DNA of 64,000 bases from Nostoc sp. XA010 (GTDB lineage Bacteria > Cyanobacteriota > Cyanobacteriia > Cyanobacteriales > Nostocaceae). Below are positions 26,242 to 35,336 of this stretch, piece by piece; within the stretch, counting starts at the first letter, position 1, and the number at the start of each line of letters is the position of its first letter. The stretch spans positions 1-64,000 of the forward strand of contig NZ_JAIVFX010000015.1 of the NCBI RefSeq assembly GCF_020829625.1. Direction: 5' to 3'. The notes beneath the pieces are model-generated. The model was not told the DNA's origin. It was given only the letters and a program-made list of their open reading frames with translations, and ran no database searches. A program made the position numbers and the translations under genes.

Positions 26242-28164
26242 ATGGAAATTTTAGAAACAATCGGTTTTGATTTGGGGCACGGTGAAACGGCTGTAGCTAA
26301 AGCGATCGTGGAAAGCATTGACCCCCCCCAGATGCTGGAGATTAACAACAAGAAGAACCAAATTACAGCTCTTGGCTGGCATCCTAAACTCGGTTATCTT
26401 GTCGGCGAACAAGCATTAATTCAAGCTGGCGTTACCCAACTGACGATTTCTTTCAAGCAAAAACCCAACAATGATCCTAAATATCGGGAAACAATCAGCA
26501 CTTTTGTAGCAACCTACTACCGACTTTTGAAAGAAAGCAAACAACTGGAAGGTGGGGGAGGTAGCTATTTTTACATTGGCTGCCCTTCAGGATGGTCAGT
26601 TAGCGATCGCACCGAATACCAAAAGTTACTTCAAGAAGCTGGCATTCCCCAACTAAATGTTGTACCCGAATCGCGGGCTGCTTTCATGCAAGCCAAGGAA
26701 GCCGGGAAACTGGAGTATGACAAACTTGTTGCATCGGTGCTAATTGTCGATATTGGTTCTTCAACCACAGATTTTACTCTGGTTAAGAGCTTAGAAGAGA
26801 TACCTATAGATTTCGGGAGTAATACTTTAGGTGCATCTCTAATTGACAAAGCTATTTTTGCTCGGACTCTCGCCAACCACGAGCAAAAAGCATTACTCGA
26901 AAAAGTATTTCAGGAATATCCGCATCATCAAGCTCGTTGTGAACTTGCTTGTCGCAAAGCTAAAGAAGATTACTTTTCTAATGAACAGCTATACAGCGAT
27001 CCTGAATCCTTTGCGCGTGGCTTCGAGTCGATTAACGAACAGATTTATTTTATTCCCCAAGTCAATAAATTGATGATGGAGGAAATTTTAAACCAGCCCT
27101 TAACGGAACTGGGACATCATAGTTGGGTGCGATCGTTTACCGACTCTTTAACCGAGGCGAAAGAAAAGCTAGAAAAACTTGGAATCGTGCCGAAACTTCT
27201 GCTGATGACTGGCGGTGCATCTCGCATGAAGTTTACCCACTTGCTTTGTCAGGAAATGTTTCCCGAACCAGAAACGCTGCTTCGCCCCGATCCAGAACCG
27301 GAACGGTGCATTGCACTGGGATTAGCACGAGTAGGACGATGGGATCTGCGTGCTGCTGCTTTTAAAGAAGAAGTCAACAAACTATTTACCTCGAATACGC
27401 TTAAAAGTTTGATTGAAAGGCATATCCCGGAGCTAATCGAATCATTAACTAAGCCTTTGACAGACGGCTTGCTTGTCAACGCAGTTAAACCAGCTTTAAA
27501 AGATTGGCAAAAAAACAAAATACGGACTTTAGCCGATTTGGAAACATCTTTAATCGGTCGTGCAGAACAGTGGCTCAAAAGCGAACGCGCTGTGCAGATA
27601 ATTAATCATCAATGCGCTTCTTGGTTTAGCAATAAAATCCAACCCGATTTAGCCGCACAAACCGATCCAATATGTCGAAAGTTTCAGATACCTAGAAGCA
27701 GCTTAAGGTTCCAGGATAGTATTGACCCAAATTTTGTTAACCCAGAGTTACGAATTGGAGATGCTATTCTGGCTGAGACAGTGGGCTTTATTGTCAATGT
27801 AGTAATTGGCGGAGGAACTGTAGCTAGCATCATCACTCTTATACTAACTGGACATTTAACCTGGCCTATTGCCCTAGTATATGGAGCTTCGGTTATGGCG
27901 GCAGGAATGGAGCTAAATCGTAAGAGTGTTCAAGAAGTAATCAAGACAAATGTGGATGTACCTAGTTGGGTTCGTTCTAGTTTTTTGAGTGACAAAAAAA
28001 TTGAGGAGATGTGTGAGCAAATAAAACCTGAGTTAGAGAAAGTTCTTCAAGAACAATTGACAGCAGATCAAGCGGCTTTTGATAAACTGATTAGCAAAGT
28101 TGAGCAAGGGCTTCAAAAAACCCTTTCTACCAAAGTTCAATCTTGCATAATTCTGATCCAATAG
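26242..28164 (+). CDS. Hsp70/actin-fold ATPase with C-terminal membrane segments
   Basis: This 640-residue protein has the three nucleotide-binding signatures of the Hsp70/actin fold: phosphate 1 (FDLGHGETA, Asp10), phosphate 2 (LIVDIGSSTTDFT, Asp170) and the adenosine loop (LLLMTGGASRM, about 317-327). The usual Hsp70 substrate-binding domain is missing. In its place is a helical region, then a pair of hydrophobic segments at about 514-555 and a helical tail. It could be a membrane-attached chaperone-like or scaffold ATPase. It lies 14 bases after a membrane-hairpin protein and before an MtfA-like peptidase. The exact role is unknown. Confidence 0.78.
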   Translation: MEILETIGFDLGHGETAVAKAIVESIDPPQMLEINNKKNQITALGWHPKLGYLVGEQALIQAGVTQLTISFKQKPNNDPKYRETISTFVATYYRLLKESKQLEGGGGSYFYIGCPSGWSVSDRTEYQKLLQEAGIPQLNVVPESRAAFMQAKEAGKLEYDKLVASVLIVDIGSSTTDFTLVKSLEEIPIDFGSNTLGASLIDKAIFARTLANHEQKALLEKVFQEYPHHQARCELACRKAKEDYFSNEQLYSDPESFARGFESINEQIYFIPQVNKLMMEEILNQPLTELGHHSWVRSFTDSLTEAKEKLEKLGIVPKLLLMTGGASRMKFTHLLCQEMFPEPETLLRPDPEPERCIALGLARVGRWDLRAAAFKEEVNKLFTSNTLKSLIERHIPELIESLTKPLTDGLLVNAVKPALKDWQKNKIRTLADLETSLIGRAEQWLKSERAVQIINHQCASWFSNKIQPDLAAQTDPICRKFQIPRSSLRFQDSIDPNFVNPELRIGDAILAETVGFIVNVVIGGGTVASIITLILTGHLTWPIALVYGASVMAAGMELNRKSVQEVIKTNVDVPSWVRSSFLSDKKIEEMCEQIKPELEKVLQEQLTADQAAFDKLISKVEQGLQKTLSTKVQSCIILIQ

Positions 28165-28307
28165 CAGTGATATGTGGGATTAGTAAAGTTTAGAAAAGAG
28201 AGAAAAGGTCCATTTAAATTTAGTGATTGAGATACAACAATGAACAATTATGTTATCTAAATTTTCTGTTTTACAGTGACTTAAATATGTAACTTGCTCA
28301 GAAGTCA

Positions 28308-29132
28308 ATGATTCAAACAATAGTTGTATTTCTCATTATTGGGCTGATTCTTACTGGGATTTTAATCAATCCTGTTCTAGTTAAAAAGCGAAGAAACCGT
28401 CTCAAACACCGTCCTTTTCCCCCACTGTGGAATGCAATTATTGAGAATAATCTTCCTATTTATCTGTGCCTCTCTCCCGATGAAATTAGACGACTTCAGG
28501 GACATATTCAAGTATTCTTAGCAGAAAAGCAATTTATTGGTTGTAGAGGATTACAGGTGACGGAGGAAATGAAACTGACCCTTGCTGCGATCGCCTGTTT
28601 ACTCCTATTAAATGAACGTGGGCAATACTTCCCTAGGCTTCGTTCAATTCTAGTCTATCCCAACGCTTATTTTGTTCAGGAAAGGACTTCCATCGGAAAA
28701 TATGTTGTTGAAGAAAGACGTGTGGCAAGACTGGGTGAATCGTGGACAAATGACCAAGTAGTACTGTCTTGGGAACAGGTGAAACAAGACATTAATAACT
28801 GGGAAGATGGACATAACGTTGTGCTTCATGAATTCGCCCATCAGTTGGATCAAGAAGATGGTAAAGCTGAAGGAGTTCCTATACTGCAAAGCAACTCAGA
28901 CTATACTATATGGGCGAAGGTGATGACAGAAGAATATCAGCAACTTTGTAATGATGTTCTACAAGGCGTAAAGACGGTAATGGATAGCTATGGTGCAACG
29001 AATCCCGCAGAATTTTTTGCCGTAGCGACTGAGACATTCTTTGAGAAACCACACCAATTGCTGTCTAAGCATCCGGCACTTTATGAGCAACTGCAACGTT
29101 ACTATCAATTAGATCCTTTGCAATGGGTGTGA
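28308..29132 (+). CDS. Zinc-dependent MtfA-like (M90) peptidase, membrane-anchored
   Basis: The 274-residue protein has one N-terminal membrane helix (about 3-25), and a zinc-peptidase motif HEFAHQLD with His174, Glu175 and His178. A downstream NPAEFFAVATETFFE block fits the MtfA/M90 family. E. coli MtfA is a metallopeptidase that interacts with the repressor Mlc, but cyanobacterial members have unknown targets and commonly carry the N-terminal anchor. It is 143 bp downstream of the Hsp70-like gene, so a shared transcript is possible. Confidence 0.85.
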   Translation: MIQTIVVFLIIGLILTGILINPVLVKKRRNRLKHRPFPPLWNAIIENNLPIYLCLSPDEIRRLQGHIQVFLAEKQFIGCRGLQVTEEMKLTLAAIACLLLLNERGQYFPRLRSILVYPNAYFVQERTSIGKYVVEERRVARLGESWTNDQVVLSWEQVKQDINNWEDGHNVVLHEFAHQLDQEDGKAEGVPILQSNSDYTIWAKVMTEEYQQLCNDVLQGVKTVMDSYGATNPAEFFAVATETFFEKPHQLLSKHPALYEQLQRYYQLDPLQWV

Positions 29133-29205
29133 ACTAAGTAATTAGGCAAGAATAAATCACATTATGTCCAGTTAATCAACCTTCCTTAAAGAATATTTCT
29201 AGTTG

Positions 29206-29249
29206 GGACTTTAGTCCTGATTTTGTTCGCGTAGAGAGGACTAAAGTCC
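29206..29249. repeat. Palindromic repeat related to 8886-8935
   Basis: The arms ggactttagtcct (29206-29218) and aggactaaagtcc (29237-29249) are perfect inverted repeats. The flanks share 'ccttactacaaac' with the palindrome after hglD. It lies between two convergent genes. Confidence 0.65.
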
Positions 29250-29317
29250 TTACTACAAACCTTTAATTTCACAGTAAATTGCAAGTTAGTGAGGTACAGT
29301 CCTGGTGTAATTTTAAA

Positions 29318-29773
29318 CTAGGAAGTTTTCATTGCCAGAATCTTCAAAGCAACTGCCTCAGGGACGGGCATCACTGATAACCGATTTCCTTGTCTCACCA
29401 ACATTAACTCTTCGGCGCTAAACTTTTCTTTGAGTATTGATAGCAAGATAGGGTTAGAAAAAGCCTCAACAAATTCCACTACAACTGTTTGCCACCGAGG
29501 GGATTCGGAACTCGATTTCGGGTCATAGTATTTACTTTTTGGCTCAAACTGAGTCGGGTCAGCAATATCTTTTTTCACCACACGCATTAACCCAGCAATA
29601 TTAGGAGGATTAGCATTGGAGTGATAAAAAAAAGCTAAGTCTCCTTCATCCATTTGTCGCAAAAAGTTGCGAGCTTGATAATTGCGAACACCGTCCCAGA
29701 TAGTCTCGTTCTGCTGTTGAAGGTCAGCAATACTATAGGCTTCTGGTTCTGATTTCATTAGCCAATAATTCAT
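29318..29773 (-). CDS. EVE domain protein
   Basis: This 151-residue protein consists of a single EVE domain (MNYWLMKSEPEAYSI at the start, then WDGVRNYQARNFLR and FFYHSN). EVE proteins are PUA-like and are thought to bind modified bases in DNA or RNA. Many bacterial copies are linked to restriction systems, but here the neighbours do not suggest one. A methyltransferase gene lies just upstream on the same strand. Confidence 0.9.
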   Translation of the reverse strand: MNYWLMKSEPEAYSIADLQQQNETIWDGVRNYQARNFLRQMDEGDLAFFYHSNANPPNIAGLMRVVKKDIADPTQFEPKSKYYDPKSSSESPRWQTVVVEFVEAFSNPILLSILKEKFSAEELMLVRQGNRLSVMPVPEAVALKILAMKTS

Positions 29774-29885
29774 CTACAAAAATTATGGATATACAAATAA
29801 CAAGGGACTTTGACAATAGGATTTTGCCCCTTGTCTTTGAGATGGTAGCTGGATTTACGCCGTACTATACTAGTGAATATTTAAC

Positions 29886-30530
29886 CTAATTACGGTAAGC
29901 TATGACAGCATAAAATGGATCTCCTCCACCTGCACCCAACCACTGTAATAAACTCGGTAATGTTGATTTATGTGCTATAACTTCTGCGGTTGTAAATCCT
30001 GGAACTGACGCGAAGTAAGCTTTGACTAATTCTACTCGCTGTGCTTCTGAAGCCTCGCGCCAAGCCTGAATCGCCTTTTCAAAAAACATCCGGTTAGAAA
30101 AGCTAATAATTGCAACACCGCCGGGTTTCAAGATGCGGTAAATTTCAGAAAATACTGCTTCTGGATATTGCACATACTGCACAGATACGCAATTGAGAAC
30201 AGCATCAAAATCTTCATCTGGTAAAGGTAGCTGCGGAGTTTCGTTAAGATTTTGCACAAAGTAATGATTTAAACGGGGATTTCGTGCTAGTTCTTCACCA
30301 TTGAGTCCGTGTCCTTCCACATGGGCAAACTGCATCTCTTCTGGCAGATGAGACACCCAGCTGCTCATCATATCAAAAATGCGGGTGTTGGGTTTGAGGC
30401 GATCGCTATATAAATCCGTTAGCTGCTGAATAAATCCTTCATCGACATGGGTAACAAAGCGGGGATAGGCATAGAACAGCTTATCGTCTTTGTCGTCTAA
30501 TTTCAGGCGCTGATTTGGTTTTAACTGCAT
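29886..30530 (-). CDS. Class I SAM-dependent methyltransferase
   Basis: The 214-residue protein has a Rossmann-type methyltransferase core. The acidic loop DEDFDAVLNCVSVQYV and the post-IV motif RILKPGGVAIISFSN are clear, whereas motif I is unusual (RIFDMMSSWVSH, without the common GxGxG). The substrate is unknown. It lies 112 bp upstream of the EVE gene on the same strand. Motif I variants of this type occur in small-molecule methyltransferases. Confidence 0.8.
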   Translation of the reverse strand: MQLKPNQRLKLDDKDDKLFYAYPRFVTHVDEGFIQQLTDLYSDRLKPNTRIFDMMSSWVSHLPEEMQFAHVEGHGLNGEELARNPRLNHYFVQNLNETPQLPLPDEDFDAVLNCVSVQYVQYPEAVFSEIYRILKPGGVAIISFSNRMFFEKAIQAWREASEAQRVELVKAYFASVPGFTTAEVIAHKSTLPSLLQWLGAGGGDPFYAVIAYRN

Positions 30531-30667
30531 AAATCTCTGTTTTGGAGTACTTTTTCTGAAAATTGCGGGAATTTCAGATATTTTTCAACAAACACTATGT
30601 AACATATTTTAATAACATTAGGACACATAAATGATTCCAAATAGCAGCATTCAATTGTATCAATTCA

Positions 30668-32323
30668 ATGTTATATAAACTACACTTCTTGCAGCGTATT
30701 TGGCGACATCACATAGTCGGCTCATTACCCTATTTAAGTTTGTTAATTTGGATACTGCCTTTATTGTTATTTACTTCTGGGCACAATAGCCTGATGGCAC
30801 ATGATGAAGCGCTTTACGCATCGCGTGCCCGTCTGATGTTTGATTCTGGTAATTGGATAACTCCTTGGGAAAAAGCACATCATAAAACTCCTGGGCCTTA
30901 TTGGATAATTGCCAGTTTCTACAAGTTGTTTGGGATGAGTGATACTAGTGCGCGTATTCCTAGTATGATTGCTAGCATTTTTAGCTTATGGCTGGTGTAT
31001 GAAATTGGTAAAAGTATGCTAGGCAAAAAATTAGGTTGGCTAGCTGCTGCAATTTTAAGTGTGGAATTTTTCTGGCTGCAATACTCTCGCTTAAGTACAC
31101 CTGATGTACCGATGGTTTTATTAGTACTTTTAGCTATTTTGTCTTTAATAAAAGCGGAATCATATCCTCAATATCGCTATTTTTGGAGTTTTATAGCTGG
31201 TTTAAGTTTAGGTTTAGGCTTCTTAATCAGAAGCTTTATGATTTTTTTGCCAATCATAGCTTTATTCCCTTATTTAATTTGGGAACATCGCCGTCATCAT
31301 CATCTTACTAACCCATTTTTGTATTTAGGCTTTTTTGTAGGTTTAATCCCTACTTGTGTTTGGCTGTGGTTAAGTTGGCTGCACTACGGAAATCATAGTT
31401 TTGAAGAGTTGCTCAAGTTTGTTGTGCAGCTAGGTTCTGAAAATAATTATAGAAATGATCGACTATTTTATTTATGGAATATTCTTTTAAAAGCATTTCC
31501 TTGGGCTTTTTTCGGACTTTTAGGTTTATTTTTGACTGTACGTCATCCTATTCTCCGTTATCAGTTAATATTAGTTGGTTTTCCACTTGTCCTATTTTGT
31601 GAACTTAGCTTTTTTAGTACTCGCCTTCCTCACTATAGTCTTAGCCTTTATCCGTTTGTAGCTTTGCTTGCATCTGTGGGTTTAAACTGGTTAGGTAGTA
31701 TTTACGAAACAGGAATTACCCCGCAATTACCTCTTGAAAAAGGTAAAATAAATATATTAAGACTTTTTGCAAAAAAGAATCTTCCTCGAAATCTCAGTTA
31801 TGGCTTTGGTGGCTTCGGTATTTTACTTGTAATAGTGAGTATTGGTGTCCTTAGTTGGGGTAGTTTTGACATCCGCAAGTATGCATCTATTGGCTTGGCT
31901 ATGGGCTTGGGTTGGTTAATTTTACCTGTAGTGTGGATTAGTCGTTACCACTTTGGCAAGAAGTTTCTCACAGCGCGTTATTGGATTGCAGGCTGGTTAA
32001 TTCCTTGTTGGTTAGCTTTGGCGATGGCAGGTAGCATAGGGCTTTTAAGTGACTATAACCCTATTTTGAAATCTTTCTTACAACAAAGTGCGATCGCCTC
32101 AATTCTCCAATCTCATCCTACCTACTATGTGCAAATAGACCCGAAAACCCAAGTATTGCTTAATTTCTATCTTTCTATTCACCCCCAACGAGTAGGCTCT
32201 ATTTCCCAAATACCAGCTTTGAGCTATGCTTGGATATATACTGAACAGTCTCCTAAATTACCTCGACCTCACCGCATTCTGGGTACAGTCAAAGAGTATC
32301 AGTTAATTCAAGTTCTTCCCTAA
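30668..32323 (+). CDS. GT39/ArnT-like membrane glycosyltransferase
   Basis: The 551-residue polytopic protein has the HDEALY motif (Asp46, Glu47) in the first periplasmic loop, characteristic of the GT-C fold family of ArnT/PMT-type enzymes that use polyprenyl-phosphate sugars. There are about ten hydrophobic segments and a C-terminal soluble domain. Substrate and product are unknown. A decayed copy of its last 70 or so codons occurs at 34409-34627. Confidence 0.82.
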   Translation: MLYKLHFLQRIWRHHIVGSLPYLSLLIWILPLLLFTSGHNSLMAHDEALYASRARLMFDSGNWITPWEKAHHKTPGPYWIIASFYKLFGMSDTSARIPSMIASIFSLWLVYEIGKSMLGKKLGWLAAAILSVEFFWLQYSRLSTPDVPMVLLVLLAILSLIKAESYPQYRYFWSFIAGLSLGLGFLIRSFMIFLPIIALFPYLIWEHRRHHHLTNPFLYLGFFVGLIPTCVWLWLSWLHYGNHSFEELLKFVVQLGSENNYRNDRLFYLWNILLKAFPWAFFGLLGLFLTVRHPILRYQLILVGFPLVLFCELSFFSTRLPHYSLSLYPFVALLASVGLNWLGSIYETGITPQLPLEKGKINILRLFAKKNLPRNLSYGFGGFGILLVIVSIGVLSWGSFDIRKYASIGLAMGLGWLILPVVWISRYHFGKKFLTARYWIAGWLIPCWLALAMAGSIGLLSDYNPILKSFLQQSAIASILQSHPTYYVQIDPKTQVLLNFYLSIHPQRVGSISQIPALSYAWIYTEQSPKLPRPHRILGTVKEYQLIQVLP

Positions 32324-32363
32324 GATAGATGGAAAAACCTGTGATTATAATTGGGTATTCTGT

Positions 32364-34100
32364 TCAAGTCTTCGTTACTACTTTTATACATTCTGTTTTG
32401 AGAAGGACTAAATTATCAGTCTCAAAAACAGCACAAGAGTTGATTAATGTCGCTAAAACAGGTAAGGACTTCTGTAAATTTGCGTTCGCTTGTTGTGCTG
32501 CTGGCTGATATTGTTGTAGCCAAGTGTTTTTAGTTATATATTCTGGAAGGAATGCAGAACGTTCTAATAACCAAAAAGTTACATGGTATTTTTGGATAAA
32601 GTCTTTAACCTGATTAATATCTTCAGTATATTGGGCATTAATAAGGTCAATCATCCGCTTACTAAATTGAGCGTAATATTTTGTATGGAAAGGTAAAGCA
32701 TATTCTTTACCCACTAAAATTGTTCTTTGAGCAAAGATAGGTATGTTATCTGCTTCTCCAGAAGTAGAGGCTATGACAATATTTTGCGGTTGCTTTTGCA
32801 AAAAATTATATAATGTTGGGACTTTACCCTCTACATAAAGGGTTTTAGGAAAAACTTTTAAGCTGAAGCTGCTAGGGTAGAAAACGAGTCCTGCACCAAG
32901 GATTATAATAGTTCCCAAGATGAAAATCTGTTTCCCATTTTCTCTCGACCATCGAAATGTAGCATCTAAAATCAAGATAATAGAAATTGCTGCTGCAACA
33001 GCAAGTACCATCCTAAAAGTATGATGGGTGTAGCGGCTAGGCCAGTGCAGTTTAAAAGCTAAGGCATGGGCAGTAAAAAACATTATTAAACTAGCTATCA
33101 CTGCCTGTAGTAATAGTTTTACTTCATCATTTACTTCCTTAGTTAGGGGAAAGTAAGACTTAAATTTCAGGATTATTGGTAATAATAAACCTAATAATAA
33201 TTGAGGAGGTGCAATTAAAGCAATAAACCCGCTATCTCTACCAAAAAACCAATAATTAATAATATTATGACTAAAATAGCTGACTCTTCCTCCAGGCCAG
33301 TAATCCGGCATAGTTCTGGCAACAGCAGCAGTAATTGGCGGGCCAAATTGTGATGATTGAATGGCATAAGGTAAAATTACAATACCAGTAACGATAATGG
33401 CTGCTGCAAATAAAATATAATCTTTTCGGTTCTGAGAAATAGTTATCTGCCCATTTTGCCAGCGAAATAATCTCAGGGCTAAAATTAATAAATCCACAAA
33501 ACCTATTAAAGGGTATATTAAACATTGGAGTGCAAGTACAATTAAGATACCTAACCCAGAAGACCGTATTGAATAATATAAAAAAGCTAAAAATAGGGGA
33601 TAAATAAAATCTCTAGGAGTAGCAGAAAATAGGTCATCATGCATACAAAGACTTTGATTTAAAAGTAAGGATGCAATAAACCCCACCATTGGCACTGGTA
33701 ATATCTGCATACAGACTGCAAAGCAATAGCTAGTAGTAATTAGTCCCAATACTATTGGAAAAATTTTGCTAAAAAAAGTTAGATCGATACCTAAAGCTGC
33801 AATTACTTTATAAAGAATACCATATCCAATTGGTGTCACTGACTGAAAATAATCAGCGATTAAATCCCCAGGAAATAAATCTGGGTTAAAGTAACGATAC
33901 ATCCAAGAAATATATTCCCGTGCATCGTCGCCGACTATATATTGACTGCTAAAAGCTTTTTTCAGCCCCATAAGAATATAGCCAACAGCAAAAGTTAGAC
34001 TTAGACTGTACCAAAAGATGACAGTAAATCTAGACTGATTTTGTCTGCTTTTTTGAGTAATAGGCGTTGTTAAAAATTTTTGTAATTGTAGAATTAGCAT
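32364..34100 (-). CDS. Polytopic membrane protein, unknown family
   Basis: The 578-residue protein has about eleven hydrophobic segments and a C-terminal soluble portion. The first loop carries an acidic DDAREY motif, which recalls GT-C glycosyltransferases such as the neighbouring GT39 protein. It is convergent with the GT39 gene across 40 bp. It is probably involved in envelope polysaccharide or glycolipid assembly, but this is inference from fold and neighbour only. Confidence 0.65.
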   Translation of the reverse strand: MLILQLQKFLTTPITQKSRQNQSRFTVIFWYSLSLTFAVGYILMGLKKAFSSQYIVGDDAREYISWMYRYFNPDLFPGDLIADYFQSVTPIGYGILYKVIAALGIDLTFFSKIFPIVLGLITTSYCFAVCMQILPVPMVGFIASLLLNQSLCMHDDLFSATPRDFIYPLFLAFLYYSIRSSGLGILIVLALQCLIYPLIGFVDLLILALRLFRWQNGQITISQNRKDYILFAAAIIVTGIVILPYAIQSSQFGPPITAAVARTMPDYWPGGRVSYFSHNIINYWFFGRDSGFIALIAPPQLLLGLLLPIILKFKSYFPLTKEVNDEVKLLLQAVIASLIMFFTAHALAFKLHWPSRYTHHTFRMVLAVAAAISIILILDATFRWSRENGKQIFILGTIIILGAGLVFYPSSFSLKVFPKTLYVEGKVPTLYNFLQKQPQNIVIASTSGEADNIPIFAQRTILVGKEYALPFHTKYYAQFSKRMIDLINAQYTEDINQVKDFIQKYHVTFWLLERSAFLPEYITKNTWLQQYQPAAQQANANLQKSLPVLATLINSCAVFETDNLVLLKTECIKVVTKT

Positions 34101-34408
34101 TGGACACGCCCATGTCTGAATAAATTGTGTTAGGTAATAAAATCAAAAGCTTTTTCAATTTTTATGATTGTACAATATTCAAGTATTGAGCGGTCATTTC
34201 TAGAGGGAATAAATCTAGCAGCACTCTGTTTTCTACTCATAATAAAAAGTAATCAAAGCCGAACTGTCTGGGTTAAGTTAAAAGGATGGGGTATCCCTTA
34301 CCCATGTAAAATTTCGACTAGAACTTGTGCAACGTGCTGGGTTTTGAATAGAAGTCGAAATGTGACAAATCATCGTAACCGTTCAGGAGGGGTAACGAGA
34401 GAATGAGC

Positions 34409-34627
34409 GCTTCAATTCTCCAATCTCGTCCTATCTACTCTGTGTAAATAGATGCTAAAACCAAAGTACTACTTAAAATCTATCTTTCTATTCGTCCTGA
34501 ATAAATAGCCTATATTTCCCAAATACCAGCTTTGAGTTATGCTTATATATATGCTGACCAGTCCGCTAAATTATCTCAACTTCACCGCATTATCAGCACT
34601 GTCAAAGAGTACAATATTATTCTCTAA
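34409..34627 (+). pseudogene. Remnant of GT39 C-terminus
   Basis: In one frame this stretch reads as a diverged copy of the last 70 or so codons of the glycosyltransferase at 30668-32323. Shared blocks include ASILQS, ISQIPALSYA and TVKEY. Two in-frame stops (TAA at 34445-34447 and TAA at 34502-34504) show that it is dead. The terminal TAA at 34625-34627 matches the intact gene's end. It lies beyond the opposite-strand gene 32364-34100. Confidence 0.85.
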
Positions 34628-34691
34628 GACAGAATGTCAAGCAGATATAAAGCGAGTATTGCTAAAAAAGCTAACCTAATTATAATAATAT

Positions 34692-34704
34692 TACGCATAC
34701 TAAG
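34692..34704. promoter_or_regulatory. Candidate MarR operator, site 1
   Basis: The sequence tacgcatactaag occurs just before the MarR gene and again before the efflux operon (35242-35254), with a near-copy at 35280-35292. It overlaps the near-palindrome atactaagtat. Self-repression and control of the downstream pump by the MarR protein would fit. Confidence 0.5.
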
Positions 34705-34715
34705 TATTTTGCTAA

Positions 34716-35183
34716 ATGGTTTCTACATCTAATCACTCCCCAGCTTTAGATTCGTGGCAGCAAAATCTGGCTCCATACAATTTGGGCTACAGAATCAAAT
34801 TAGTCTCGCAACTCCTTAGTCGCAAGTTTACAGACAGACTAGAACCCTTTGGTCTTACGCCATTTCACTGGCTGGTGTTGTGCTGTTTGTGGCAAGAAGA
34901 TGGTTTACCTACTTCTAGTATTGGGGACAAACTCAAACAAGTAGGGGGGACTTTAACAGGTGTATTAGATCGGATGGAAGAACGCGGCTTGGTGCGTCGA
35001 GAACGCGATGCTCACGATCGCCGCATCTGGCGAATCTGGCTAACGGATGCAGGTAAGGAACTAGAAACTGTTTTACCCCCAGTTGCCGCAGCCGTGCGTG
35101 ATGAAGCGATGGATGGTATTTCCTTTGCTGACCGAGAACTGTTTTCCCAAATCTTGAACCGGGCGATCGCTAACCTTTCCTAA
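34716..35183 (+). CDS. MarR-family transcriptional regulator
   Basis: The 155-residue winged-helix regulator has a recognition-helix region (GGTLTGVLDRMEERGLVRR) and a wing with an AHDRRIWRI motif. It directly precedes an EmrA/EmrB-like efflux locus on the same strand. Repeated 13-base sites flank both its own start and the pump operon, so it probably represses the pump until a small ligand binds. Confidence 0.9.
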   Translation: MVSTSNHSPALDSWQQNLAPYNLGYRIKLVSQLLSRKFTDRLEPFGLTPFHWLVLCCLWQEDGLPTSSIGDKLKQVGGTLTGVLDRMEERGLVRRERDAHDRRIWRIWLTDAGKELETVLPPVAAAVRDEAMDGISFADRELFSQILNRAIANLS

Positions 35184-35241
35184 AGATGATCCCATAATCA
35201 CCCGACCGGGGGAGGTGATGTGAAGATTTGTTTTGAGATAA

Positions 35242-35292
35242 TACGCATACTAAGGAAATAAATTTTTTTCAGAAAATACTACGCATTCTAAA
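35242..35292. promoter_or_regulatory. Candidate MarR operators, sites 2 and 3
   Basis: tacgcatactaag at 35242-35254 is identical to site 1, and tacgcattctaaa at 35280-35292 differs at two positions. They are spaced 38 bases apart in the 153-bp gap before the HlyD-family gene. Spacing and repetition support a regulator binding region over the pump promoter. Confidence 0.5.
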
Positions 35293-35336
35293 TAAAAGAC
35301 TATTAATCAAATTATTGAACAAACGAGTTAAGAATC

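Larger units (their letters stand above)
34101..34715. other. Intergenic region with decayed GT39 copy
   Basis: This stretch has no intact gene. It contains the GT39 remnant at 34409-34627 and, next to the MarR gene, an operator-like site at 34692-34704. A frame at 34164-34406 shows no family motif or ribosome site. Confidence 0.6.

Noticed and set aside
34164..34406. 80-codon frame before the GT39 remnant
   Set aside because: No ribosome site or recognisable motif; runs directly into the pseudogene region.
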